This document shows positions 24,186 to 36,010 of a stretch of DNA of 64,000 bases, piece after piece. The stretch covers positions 48,231,276 to 48,295,275 of the forward strand of contig NC_012876.2 in NCBI RefSeq assembly GCF_000003195.3, read 5' to 3'. The DNA comes from Sorghum bicolor. Its lineage: Eukaryota; Streptophyta; Magnoliopsida; Poales; Poaceae. Position 1 is the stretch's first letter, and every line of letters begins with the position of its first letter. Under the pieces are notes generated by a model. It had not been told where the DNA came from. It was given only the letters and a program-made list of their open reading frames with translations, and made no database searches. A program made the translations under genes and the position numbers.

Positions 24186-25184
24186 CTAAAACGAATGACT
24201 CACATTGTATTCACTCAACATTGATCTTGCTATATCAATCAAGGTTCTATTCTTCCTCTCAACAAGACCATTTGATTGTGGAGTGTACTTGGCCGAGAAT
24301 TGATGCCTAATGCCAAATTCATCACAAAGCTCATCAACTCTTGTATTCTTGAATTCACTTCCGTTGTCACTTCTCACTTTCTTGATGGTTGTTTCAAACT
24401 CATTGTGTATTCTCTTGACAAATGATTTGAAGGTTGCAAAAGCATCACTCTTGTCACTAAGAAAGAATACCCATGTGTATCTTGTGAAATCATCCACTAT
24501 CACAAATCCATATTTGTTTCCACCATTGCTTGTGTATGTGGTTGGTCCAAATAAGTCCATGTGCAACACCTCAAATGCCTTGCATGTACTCATGATGCTC
24601 TTCTTTGGATGAGTGTTGCCAACTTGCTTTCCGGCTTGACATGCACTACAAAGCTTGTCTTTCTCAAATGTGACATCTTTCAAGCCTCTAACAAGATCAT
24701 GTTTAACTAACTTGTTCAATTGTTTCATTCCAACATGACCAAGCCTTCTATGCCATAACCAACCCATGCTAGATTTAGTGAGCAAGCATGTTGACAATTG
24801 AGCTTCACTAGCATTGAAATCAACCAAGTATAGATTCTCATATCTAAAGCCTTTGAATATCAAGTTAGAGCCGTCTACACTTATGATCTCTACATCATCA
24901 ACTCCAAATATGCATTTGAAACCAAGATCACAAAGTTGAGCTACGGATAACAAGTTGAAGTTCAAGCTCTCTACTAGTAGCACATTGGAAATGCTCAAAT
25001 CATTGGATATAGCAATTTTACCAAGCCCTTTGACCTTGGCTTTGCCATTATCACCAAATGTGATACTATCAACACCATTGTCATCATTTGGATTGATTGA
25101 ATTGAACATTCTTGAATCACCGGTCATGTGTTGTGTGCACCCACTATCAAGCACCCAATGCCTTCCTCCGGCTTTATAGTTTAC
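24186..25184 (-). pseudogene. Copia M pol: protease and integrase, ending at premature TAG
   Basis: In the same frame as the rest of gag-pol. The protease active site is DSGCTQHMTG (about 25121-25150). It is followed by the HHCC pre-integrase motif (WHRRLGH ... CSACQAGK) and the integrase core, with Asp in HMDLFGP, Asp in RSDNGSEF and Glu in NGLVERKNRT, giving the DDE triad. The frame ends at TAG 24186-24188, where the family has Trp before an AEAINTA-type segment. The upstream limit is the TAG at 25185-25187. All catalytic residues are visible. The premature stop would separate integrase from reverse transcriptase. Confidence 0.9.
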
Positions 25185-27278
25185 CTACAAAAGAAATCAA
25201 TGTTTCTTAGGTACCCATACTTGTTTGGGTCCTTGGAGGTTAGTGACTAAGCTCTTTGGTACCCAAATGGCCTTCTTCTTTGGACCCACAATTGGTGTAC
25301 CAACAAACTTAGCATGCACACCCTTCTCACCCTTGGTAAGAACATAACAAGAATCAAAAGGAATGTAAGATACATTAGCATTTTTCTTGTTCTTGTTCAT
25401 TTTGTTGCAATTAAGCTCTAAGTGCCCAACTTGCTTGCATCTATTGCAATACCGACCATTGCTCTTCACAAAGCTAGGCTTGTGAGTTGCAAAGGCCGCC
25501 TTGCCTTTCTTGGGGGTATAGCCTAATCCCTCTTTGTTGAGAGAAAACCTTTGGCTACCCAAGCACTTTAGCAAGCGGGCCTCACCACCATAGGCCTTGC
25601 CTAGGGCGTGAGTGAGCTCATCCACCTCTCTCTTAAGAGTCTCATTCTCAACCTTTAGTGAGGTATCACAAGTGACACTAACATTAGAAGTAGAGGTAGA
25701 GTTGGTGGTGGTGGATGAAGACCTATAAGAAGAGTTAGTGGCAACAACAATAGGTGGGTTGGGTGATTCTTTAATTAAGTCACATGTTGTGCCCACATCA
25801 CATGATACAACAACTTTTTCCTTGTTCTCTTCTAATAACAAGGAGTGAGCCTTCTCAAGCTTGGTGTGAGCTTTGCCAAGCTTCTCATGGGCATCCACTA
25901 GCCTCTCATGAGTAGCATTTAGCTCATCAAAGGATTGCTCAAGAGCTTTTAACTTCTTGACCAATTCTTTGCACTTCTTGTTTTTAGATTGAATGAGAGA
26001 ATCGGCTTGTTCTAACATGTCCATGAGTTGTTCATTAGTGAACTCATTTTCATCATCACTATCACTATCATGTTCATGTTCACTTTCACTTTCACTCTAA
26101 TCATATTGTACCTTGTGGCCCTTGGCCATGAAGCATGAAGGAGTGTCAAAGAGTGATGGCTTGTTGATGGCAATGCTTGCAAGCGCCTTCTTCTTGGATG
26201 CCTTATCATCATCACTAGAATCATCATCCAAAGAAGCATCACTATCCCATGTCACAACATAGGATCCACCCTTCTTCTTCTTCTTGAAGACCATCTTCTT
26301 CTCTTTCTTTTCTTTCTTCTCCTTCTTGTTCTTCTTGTCATGCTCATCATTGTCACTATTGTAAGGACAATCCGCCACAATATGATCGGGGCTCTTGCAC
26401 TTGTAGCATAACCTCACATGCTCCTTGTTCTTGAAATGATCTCTTCTCTTTCTTGTGTGATAGCCCTTCTTCTTCATCATCTTGCCAAACTTGCGGACAA
26501 AGAGTGCTAGAACTTCCTCATCACTGTCATCATTGGAGCACTCCTCATCACTTGATTCTTCCTTCTTGGCCTTGCCCTTGTTCTTGCTCTTGGATGAAGA
26601 GCTAGCTTTGAATGCTACACTCTTCTTCTTCTTGTCATCATCATCCTTCTTGATGACCTCATCATCACCATTGTCATTGTATTGATCTTCGGTCATGACA
26701 TCTCCAAGTACCTCATTGGGAGATACACCCGTCAATCCACCTCTAAAGATGATTGTTCTCAATGTCTTGAACCTCTTGGGCAAGCACATCAAGAACTTGT
26801 GAATAAAGTCCTCATCCTTCACTTTCTCACCTAGGCCCTTGAGATCATTGATGATGACTTGGAGCCTATAGAACATCTACGGTATAGACTCATCGTCCTT
26901 CATCTTGAAGTTGGATAGCTTGTCCTTGAGCATATATAATTTGGCACTTTTTACCGTTGTAGTGCCCTCATATGTTTCTTCTAATCTTGTCCGCACTTCA
27001 CCTGCCTTCTCAAGATCTTTGACTTGTTCAAACACCTTTGAATCAATGCCATTATAGATTGTGTTGAGAGCCATTGTATTGCATTGCTTGTTTGCTCTCT
27101 CATTGTCGGTGGGGTTAGCAGGGTCAAGGATCACAAAATCATTCTCTGTTACTTCCCACACTCTATCATTGATTGATCCAAGGTACATCTTCATTTTTCT
27201 CTTCCAATAGTCAAAAGAACTTGTGCCATCAAAGAACGGTGGTTTGCCCCCAACATGGTTGAACACTATTTGAGCCAT
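25185..27278 (-). pseudogene. Copia M gag with two zinc knuckles, several premature stops
   Basis: The frame starts at an ATG at 27278. It has the copia gag segments PFFDGTSSFDYWK and MYLGSINDRVWE, then LEETYEGT and LPKRFKTLR. Two CX2CX4HX4C zinc knuckles follow (CYKCKSPDHIVADC near 26370-26410 and CNRCKQVGHLELNC near 25405-25450), and between them lies a very acidic, Ser/Asp-rich segment with a predicted coiled coil (LEQADSLIQ on). TAG occurs at 26877-26879 and 26097-26099, both apparently in place of an acidic residue. TGA at 25197-25199 and TAG at 25185-25187 lie at the gag-protease junction. There is no frameshift over the whole 5.3-kb gag-pol. The junction stops could be decay, or an expression device such as splicing at the TTTCTTTTGTAG word. 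Confidence 0.88.
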
Positions 27279-27323
27279 AATTTGAGCACCGAGGTTGTTA
27301 AGCCTTCACAAACGGTGACCACG

Positions 27324-27335
27324 GCTCCGATACCA
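27324..27335 (-). other. Primer-binding site (tRNA-iMet type), copia M
   Basis: On the minus strand this reads TGGTATCGGAGC, one base different from the initiator tRNA-Met complement. It lies two bases from the 5' LTR at 27338. Confidence 0.88.
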
Positions 27336-27337
27336 CT

Positions 27338-29210
27338 TGAAAGGTCCTAATATGGCTAGAGGGGGGGTGAATAGCCTATTTAAGAATTCTACAAACTCAC
27401 CAGAGCAAGAGGTTAGTAAATAACAAAGCGAAGCTTTTTGCTCTAGCTCTAATGGGGTGTTTGCAAGCCACCTATCCAACAATTCTAGTTGATATAATCA
27501 CTAGGCACACAAGAGCTATGTCACTACTTACACTAGAAAGCTACCTAAAGTTTCTATACAAGTAAGTAAGCTACTCTAGTTTGCGGGAATGTAAAGAGAT
27601 GGTTTGAACTTTATACCACCGCGTAGGGGGGATGAACCAATCAATAAAATGAAGTCCAATCACCGGGAGAAATCCAATGAACAATCACAATGGAGACTCA
27701 CAATTTTTCTCCCGAGGTTCACGTGCTTGCCGGCACGCTACGTCCCCATTGTGTCGACCAACACTTGGTGGTTCGGTGGTTAAGAGGTGTAGCACGAACC
27801 TCGTCCTCACTAGGACACCACAAGAACCTACCCACAAGTGAGGTAACTCAATGACACGAGCACTTTACTAGAGTTACCTTTTGGCTCTCCGCCGGGGAAG
27901 GTACAAGACCCCTCACAATCACCGGGAGATGGCCACGAACAGTCACCAACTCGTGCCAATCCTCTTCCGCTGCTCCAAGCCGTCTAGGTGGCGGCAACCA
28001 CCAAGAGTAACAAGAAAACCGCAGCCAAATCGATCCCCAAGTGCCACTAGATGCAATCACTCAAGCAAATGCACTTGGAATCACTCCCAATCTCACAAAG
28101 ATGTATAATCCACGAAGGAGATGAGTGAGAGGTGTTTGCTTAGGCTCACAAGGATGTCAAGTATGTTAGAATACCAAGAGAGTAAGCCCTAAGCCAGCCA
28201 ACAACTATTTATAAGCCCCTCAAACAAATAGAGCCGTTGGCTCTTTCTCTGGGTGAAACTCGGGGTCACCGGACGCTCTTAAAGGGGCACCGGACGCTCT
28301 TAAAGGGGCACCGGACGCTCAGCACCTACGTCCGGTGCTCCAACGTCAGCCACATGTCGCCTTTTGAAACGTTCGCGTTAGAGTCTAAGGGTCACCTGCA
28401 GTGCACCGGACGCTGAGCAAGTTAGCACCGGACGCATCCGGTGCACACCGGACGCATGCGCAGAGAGTTCAGCAAAAACGCCCGCACACCGGACGCTAAC
28501 CACCGGACGCTCAAGCCAGCGTCCGGTGCCTATCGTCCGGTGCCTTACCCTAGCTGGGCCAGGCACTGTCTGCACCGGACGCTTAGACGCAGCGTCCGGT
28601 GCTCCAGAAGCCAGCGTCCGGTGAGTGTTTTCTCAGCGAGAAACACTCCCGCAATTTCTCCAAATTTCCCACCGGCGCAATAGAAAATATGCACTTCATT
28701 TTCTCGAAAACCCATCCTCTCTCTACCCTTGAAACTCCACCTCCTTCTCAAAGTGTGCCAACACCACAACATGTGTAAACCAACATGTGCACGTGTGTTA
28801 GCATTTTCACAATCATTTTCTTCGAAGGAGTTAAGTTAGCTCACTAGGTTCTAAATGCATGCACATGAACAATGACACCTAGTGGCACTTGATAACCGCT
28901 TAGCCAAAGAATTCCCCTCTTTATAGTACGGCTATCTACCCTAAATGTGATCACACCCTCTATGGTGTCTTGATCACCAAAACCAAAAGCCTAAGCAATA
29001 CCTTTGCCTTGATCTCCATAGGGTTTTGTTTTTCTCTTTCTTCTTTTCCAAGGTGAGCACTTGATCATCTTGTGGTCATCACCATCATCACCATGATCAT
29101 CACTTGCTCCATTACTTGGCATGTACCAACCTCATTAAGTCTACACACACTTAGCATAGAGGTTAGTACTAGGGTTTCATCAATTATCCAAATCCAAACT
29201 TGGGCTTTCA
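27338..29210 (-). repeat. 5' LTR of copia element M
   Basis: This 1873-bp partner of 18982-20851 has the same termini (TGAAAGGTCC ... GGGCTTTCA). It is followed by the target duplication CTGCT at 29211-29215 and preceded by the tRNA-Met primer site. Together, the two LTRs define a complete 10,229-bp element on the minus strand inserted in the leader of element N. A TATTTATAAGCCCC word near 28207-28220 (plus strand) and the CACCGGACGC array lie in the middle of the LTR. Confidence 0.95.
28260..28626. repeat. CACCGGACGC direct/inverted repeat array in LTR (5' copy)
   Basis: This is the counterpart of the array at 19905-20225, enlarged to about nine direct copies plus inverted ones. The extra copies arise from tandem duplication of a short unit (CTCTTAAAGGGGCACCGGACG), and there is an additional GTGCACACCGGACGC near 28440. 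It shows that the array changes in copy number after insertion. Confidence 0.8.
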
Positions 29211-29215
29211 CTGCT

Positions 29216-29427
29216 ACACTAGCACCATTCACTATCCTTGAGAACAGGAAAGAGCATTGGTAAGTAAGAGGTGAGGTTGTGTGATTCGACAAATTTACCA
29301 ATTCCACTATATCTTGCATAAGTGCTAACATGCTAGGATCCAATTCGAGCGTTCGTGGTGGTCGATATGGAGAAAAAGAAACATTATAGTTTCACAGGCT
29401 GAGTTACGCCAACTACAAAACTCACTA
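29216..29427 (+). mobile_element. Leader of element N (second part)
   Basis: The sequence directly continues 18981 once the copia element and one CTGCT are removed. It has no gene. The short word TTGGTAAGTAAGAGG near 29257 resembles a 5' splice site, but I cannot place a matching acceptor. Confidence 0.6.
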
Positions 29428-32400
29428 GTGGAGGCCATGGTGAAGATGTTTGATGAACGTCTTCCTGTGGTGCGCGGTCGGGCTAAACAACATAGCTCAG
29501 CCAACTCTCGCCGTGGTCTCTTTGGCCACAGTGGACAACATGGAGGAGGTTCTCATGGGTATAGCATTCACCCCTGTGTGCTCATTGATGATGAAGATTA
29601 CTATGTGTCCCCCAAAAGAAATATTCAGCAAGAGTGCCACCACCCAAAATTCAGTGAGAGAAATCAAAAGGAAAAGATGAGACATTCCACCATACGTGAG
29701 AAAGAGTGGCACCAACCAAAATTCAGTGAGAGAGTTCAAAATAAGAAGATGAGAGATTCCACAATATTTATGGAAAGCCACAAAATTCTATGTGAGAGTG
29801 ATCCACAAAAATTGAGAGAAAAAAGAGATGAATCTTGTGAGGAATTATTTACTTCTAACATCATAATACCTTCTATTCTTGTTCCTTTTGCAATGCAGGT
29901 TCATGAAGAAAATGATGTTGTGAATTATGATCAGCCCCCAATCTTCGATGAGGAAGAACAAGTGATTGTCAATGACAACGATACACATGCATATGTGGCT
30001 TCACAAGATGTTGAAGTAATTGTGCATCAAAACCTATGTGAGAATGAGAGCCACATTGCCAAAATGACAGAGAGTGAAAATAAAAGTGAGTTGAGTGATT
30101 CCACCCACTGTAAGGTTGAGAGTGTCAACAATGAGAGTGTGAGGGATACACCACAGAAAAATAGATATTTTGAATGCAGGCCAAGTTTGAATATCTTTGA
30201 AACTAACACTCTCATCTCTACTTCTAGTTTTGTCTTTCCAAATGTACAGGTTGGTGATGAGAATAGGGAAGAGATGGATGCTCAAGACAACACCATACTT
30301 GTTGAGAGAAATGAGAAGGTAGCCATTAAACTAAACCCATTGTGTGTTGCCCAAAACCTGAACCATGACATGGATAACGTTAAGATTTTAGAGGTGCAAT
30401 CCTTGGTACTTGCACCACCAAAAAGTCTAAAAGTTATTGAAAATAAATCAGATTTGAGTTTGCAAAATAAAATGGCGTGTAATTATGATAATACACATGG
30501 TTCAAATGGGATTAACCATATACGAAATATTTGCACTGATTTGATTATTTCACATTGTCACAGAACCGACCAAATTATAAGAGTTCAAGTGTGGAAACGA
30601 TCGACCAGCAATCAAGTTTCCAAACTTGAGCCCATATAACCCCGGTAGTCAACTGAAATCACGAAGGACTTCAAACCAACTTGCAACAAACCAAGATCGT
30701 AATAGTTCAACATAACACAGCGATTGTTACATAGTCATTCATAGCCGTCGAAGCGGCACCACATCGGAGTTACTTAGTTATTACAACACATGTTTGTAGT
30801 AGCGGAAGCAAAATAGTTTACAACACACGTTCAGAAGTTCAGTTCACAAGTTCCTGTTATAGCCAGAGTCTTATACCATCCATCCAAAAGCAACAGGTAC
30901 GAAGTAGTTAGAGAACCGTGCCCAACGGTTAGTCCTCATCCCCAGCGGGATGGAGACAGGTCTTGTAGAAGCCATCATAAAAGATATCATCTGCAACAGG
31001 TGGGAAATAAACCCTAAGTACGAGGATGTACTCAGCTAGACTTACCCGTCTAGTAAAACATAAAAGACACCAAGGATCATGCAAGGCTAAGTATAAAGTG
31101 GAGCTGGTTGACTCACAGTTGCCAAAAGCTTAATTAACTAACTTCCAATTGGTATTAGCATCATATTGATCATCATTAACCTACTACTAGATTAGCACCT
31201 GTACTAAAACACATCACTTGATTATTACAAGCAATAATAACCATATCAAGTTCATCATATGCCCTTTCTTGCTATCATCATTATCACAAACCAAAGTTCA
31301 TTAGTGGATGCTACGTTTGCCGCTGCTCTGTCAAGTTCTCACTATCCGGGAGACACGGCGATTCGAATCGATTCCTATCCAGCTGGAGGGTTATTCCTAG
31401 CACTCACCCAAGCATCCCCCGTCGGAGAGCCAGCGGGTCACCTTTGGTACGACTCAGAAATCGCGGCTCTTATCAGCGCCACACTCCCAGGGCTACCACT
31501 CTGCCAGGGAGGTCAGGAATTTTAACACACCTGCCTTTGGTCTTACGCCAATGGTCCCCCGCACACCGCACTTCCTCCGGTAGTGCGCACTTTATACTTG
31601 CCGGTCTTCCGGCCTGAGTCATACTACTAGGCTTCGCGGTCGGAACGAGTTATCCGGCCAACTAAGTGTTAGGCATGCGTTCAACATGACAAGAGGACGT
31701 ACAACGGTCGGTCCTTAGCTGCCACAGACGGAGTTACTACAACCTTGCAAAACTCCGCCCGGCTTAAGTCAATTTAATCAGGCGACTTCTACCGATTAAA
31801 GCATGGCTAAGCTGCTACTCGATCCTAACTCTATAACCAGGTAGTGGTAAGATATCTGGACAAGGATTGAGTAACATGCAGCAAGGGTTTCATCAAACTC
31901 CTATACGTAATTGCATCAATAGATATAACATAATCAAGTAAGCTTTTGAAATTAAAGTGGGAGGCTTAATATGCTCTGGGGCTTGCCTTTCATGAATGAT
32001 GCAAGCTCGTGATTCGGGCACTCAACCTCCTCTTCGGGCCCCTCGTGTCCGGCTTGCTGGACCTCCACCTCCGGATTGCCCTCCTGGCCTTCGGGGTTCA
32101 CCTGGAGCTCGAAAGAAGCTGTCGCGTCCGGTGCACCTATTGCATGCATGATAAGTAAGAACGGGTGCATGCTGGACGAGGATGAATGCTTGCCAAAGTA
32201 ATTGGCACTCCACTGGACACTCATTTACTGAGTAAACTCCCAAGATAAACTCACAAAGGATAACCAATTAACTAGCAAGACCTAACAAGTCCAACTATAA
32301 ACAGCAAGCATTTTATAACAGAGCAGCTCAGTAAAAAGGTCATAACTATTGCTATGAAGATCTAAAAAACATAAATGAGGACATTCTAGAAAGCTTATGA

Positions 32401-35167
32401 AATTGTCTACATTTCATATTCAGACATTACAGCAAGATTCATAAGTTAAATAAGTCAACTAAACAAAGTTCCAGGCTCTGTCCCAGAAAAACAGAAAGCA
32501 CCTATTTCTGGAACCCAACTTGCAAAAGCCATAACTTCAAAACTACTAGACCAAATGATCCCAAATTTAAACCACAGCTAGTTTATAAAGTTTACAACAA
32601 CTTTGATGTAGACAAGTCTTCCAGAAAACCAAGTTATGAATAAGCAAAGGTGGAATTATTTCCTTGCTGTCCAGAACAGCTATAAACCTTCAATTAATTA
32701 TTTAATGACATAGCCAAAATATACTCAGTGTCAACCACACAACGTATAAGCACAAACATACTATGAGATTACCAGAACAACATATGTTAACTCCAAAACA
32801 CTTAATAACAAGGCATTTATTAATTTAAATCTATAAAGAAACATAATTACAAGATACTAGCAAAAGTGCTCAGAAAAATCTCCAAAAATTACAGAAGCAC
32901 AAGCATAGCAATTTGAAATCACCATAAAAATTTCAGAGCAATTGCACATGCCAAACTTAAGATAAGCATTTAACATGTGACAAGGTGCTTATTTCACAAA
33001 TTAAGAAACATGGCCAATATAGTGTCAAACAACAGATTTCAGATTATTTACATGTTACTAATACCATAAGAAAGATTGACACCAGAGTAGAGCACCAGCA
33101 TAAGCACCAATTATTTACTATGATTTAAATAAGAAAACAAGCTATAGAACAAACATAAATTTCATATCACAGCTATATTACTCCAAAAATCATGAAATAT
33201 TTACCATAGCATTCTCATACCACTCAGAGCCTAGCATAAAATTTTCAGAACAAAAAGAGCAGAATAACAAGAGATATGAATTTACACATGAATAACAAGA
33301 TTAAATTCTAATAATTATTTTTCTCAGAAAACATGGTTCATTTTATATTTTTAATAAACACTAGCCATCTCAAGGAATCTCAAAAAATTGGTTTCACAAT
33401 TTTTGGATCACAGGAACAGAAGATATGATTTTTGCAAGAAAGCCAAAAATCTAGATTTGAATAAAAGAAAGGAGAAGACCGTTGAGTCACTGACAACGGG
33501 TCCCGCGCGTCAGCGACCCAGAGAACAGAGGACACCTTCGACGGCGAATGCTTGCCGACGGCGAGCTTCTCCGGCGGATCCAAGGGCACCAGCGTGCTCC
33601 TGGAATGATTCCGCATCGATGGAGGTAAGTGGCGCTAGGGTTTCAACGATGGAGAGGGGTCGCCGTCGGCCATGGCGGCACGACGGAGCTACCTCGGCTT
33701 ACGCCAGCCATCTCCGACCAGTAGAGCGTCGGGGAAGGTGGATTAAGCACCATTGAGTTAGCGCGGAGCTTTCTAGGTAGAAATGCCTAACCCTAACGAC
33801 TCTGGTAAGCCTGCTCACGTGCGAGGTGCTCGTCGGCGGTGAGCACGACAGTGTGGCGGCCGTGTTCCCGCACGACGGTGGTGCCTCAGCCGGAATGGCG
33901 TGGCGTGGACCGACACCAAGACCTAAGCACACCTTGACGTGACTCAGAAGGAAGAAAGGAGGCAAGAACGGAGCAGCGGCGAGGTTCGCCGGAATCGGGG
34001 TCACGACGGCCGTGAACCCGACGACGAGGAACTCACGAAATGTCACTCACCTCGGGGAGATCTCGTCCAACCGAGGAGTGGAGAAGATGGAGGAGCTCAA
34101 GGCGAACTCAGAGACGCTCGGAGGTGAGGCAAGACGCAGAGGTGAGGGCGCGAGGAGCCCGCGAAACTCACGGCGGCAATGGCGATGACGCTTTCGCCAC
34201 GCGGAGTCGCGAGAGAGAGGCAGGGAGAGAGTGGACGGGCGCTGAGTGAGTGCGGGGTGTCGTGGCGTCCATGACGACGCCGACGGCCTGATGAGCGGGG
34301 CCAATGCCGGTGTACAGGCGCCAAATGGCGGACAGGTGTCGCGCTGGGTGTCCACGACGGCGAGCTCGGCTCTGAATGAGGCAACGTGATCACCGACTGA
34401 CACAGCAACTTCGACGATGATTAACTTCCAAACCGTGGCGAGTTAGGAGATGGCGTAGTTGACAATGTTGAAGTACTAGCTGAGTTCTACAACATTGTCA
34501 ACTAGAGCAAGAGCCAGATCAGCCTGGATTGAGAGGTATGAAGCTCCCAATATCGATCGAGCAAACTGCTCACGCCAGGACTTAGCCGAATTCGACTAAG
34601 TGCTAAAACAGCACCCAAATCTGCCTTGTAAGCACTGTTTGAGCAAGATGTCATCATTTTCATGAGATGGCCATAAAACAACTTTTGTTCCTTATAAAAT
34701 TTGCTACAACTTTGCTGTATAAAGTTTTGACATGCAAACATTTTATGAAACACTTTTTAAAAGCCTAAACAAAAGAGGTTTCTAGGGCCTATTCATGTAA
34801 GTATGACTTAAGTGATTATTTTGGGGAAGTGATCAACATGAACATTGTTCCTAAGGTTGAGTTGAGCATAGTTAAACTAATTACCAAGGCTTAACACACA
34901 AGCAAGCGTATGGTTCACATAAACACAAGCATATGAAGCCTATTAAACAACTTAAATCACATTTTTGCATAGAATGACATGGCTCAAGGTAGATGATGAT
35001 CATGATATGCTTGAGTAGATGATGATGCTCATGTTATGCATGTGATTTATGCAACCATAACACTGGGGTGTTACACACATGTTCACCCGTGTGCTGAAAT
35101 TTTGCAAGTTGATAACAAAAGTTCAATCCTACATGATCTTTTCTATGGTTTGATATGGTTCGTATAA
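29428..35167 (+). pseudogene. First ORF of element N, split by a solo LTR
   Basis: The frame opens at about 29428 and stays open to 30555. It is then interrupted by the 4.5-kb solo LTR (30556-35075) and resumes in the same phase after the target duplication at 35081, ending at TAA 35165-35167. The first ATG used here gives MEAMVKMFDERLP. The protein is hydrophilic, rich in Glu, Asn and Ser, with a repeated motif (W/C)H(Q/H)PKFSER near codons 70-105. It contains no zinc knuckle or polymerase motif. Its C-terminal part resembles the N-terminal part of the next ORF (NKSDL...NICTDL against NKSNL...NICADL), a sign of internal duplication. By position it could be gag-like, but I do not recognise a domain. 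Confidence 0.55.
30556..35075 (-). repeat. 4.5-kb solo LTR O, target duplication CACAT
   Basis: The segment starts TGTCACAGAACCG and ends GGGGTGTTACA on the plus strand and is flanked by CACAT on both sides (30551-30555, 35076-35080). On the minus strand it begins TGTAACACCCCAG, a common start of grass gypsy LTRs. I find no internal LTR repeat, primer site or polypurine tract, so it is read as a solo LTR of an unusually long type. Parts match 40843-42582 (same orientation) and 42583-45906 (opposite). A GC-rich block at about 33480-34420 holds several overlapping open frames that do not persist in the related copy, so no gene is called. The rest is AT-rich and empty. Confidence 0.85.
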
Positions 35168-35350
35168 ATGATGATTTGCATTCATATGTGTGATACGATG
35201 CATTATGTTTCAATACTCATACATCTTAGAGATGGCTGCACATTTCTCAACCCTTTAGTTAATTCATCAAAATCATCTAAGATCAACAATGAAGGTAAAA
35301 ATTCAGAGATTCAAACCTTGGTACATGTAGAATCATTGGATTGAAAATAC

Positions 35351-36010
35351 ATGAAAAATAAATCAAATCTGAATGTTCAACACATACTGAGTACTTGTGA
35401 TATCACTGTTTCAACAATAAAACATAACCAAAACATTTGTGCTGATTTGGCTGGAACTCATGTTGATACAAGTGCTGAATTTCTTTTTGATGAGAGTCTT
35501 TGTGCTTCGAGTGATACTTGCAACACTTCATATAACAACAAACAACACCTCATCCAGTCGGTTACATGTGCTGATTTGTTTACAAGGATATCTCCTCTTG
35601 AATGTTTGTGTTATACTATGCTTAACATGAATATCAATATTGAACAAATGCTTCAGAAAATTTCTAACATAACATCTTTGAGTTCATTGAATACTACTCA
35701 TAGCTTCAAGTTTACATTTGTCTTAATTGGAGAACATGTTGTAGATACCTTCCAGGTTCATGCAATTTGTGTAACATATAACAAGCTTGCTAATTTAGAC
35801 TCAAAAATGTTGAGAGATAAACAAAGTGAGAAATCTTTTAAGATGCAACAAATGCTTGGTTCTTATGGTTTCAATCAATTCATGTTGTCAGCATGTTCGT
35901 ACCATCCACTTAAAGTTAGAAATCTTGTACAAAGCAAAGCCTATACACCAAAAAGTTGTTCATCCACACCTTGGAGCATTGAGTTTAAAAATTATACTTC
36001 TAACCCTTGA
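35351..36010 (+). CDS. Second ORF of element N, unknown function
   Basis: This 219-codon frame starts at an ATG and stops at TGA 36008-36010. The product is Ser/Thr/Asn-rich with several Cys residues. Its N-terminus repeats the end of the first ORF of the element (NKSNL ... NICADL). There is no recognisable domain, zinc finger or catalytic motif. The next frame opens at 36007 and overlaps by four bases, and the two are in different phases, so they may once have been one protein separated by a frameshift. It is probably element-encoded rather than a host gene. Confidence 0.45.
   Translation: MKNKSNLNVQHILSTCDITVSTIKHNQNICADLAGTHVDTSAEFLFDESLCASSDTCNTSYNNKQHLIQSVTCADLFTRISPLECLCYTMLNMNINIEQMLQKISNITSLSSLNTTHSFKFTFVLIGEHVVDTFQVHAICVTYNKLANLDSKMLRDKQSEKSFKMQQMLGSYGFNQFMLSACSYHPLKVRNLVQSKAYTPKSCSSTPWSIEFKNYTSNP

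Noticed and set aside
33388..34408. Overlapping open frames in the GC-rich part of solo LTR O
   Set aside because: Frames occur on both strands because of high GC, and they are not kept in the related fragment P at 43210-44200.
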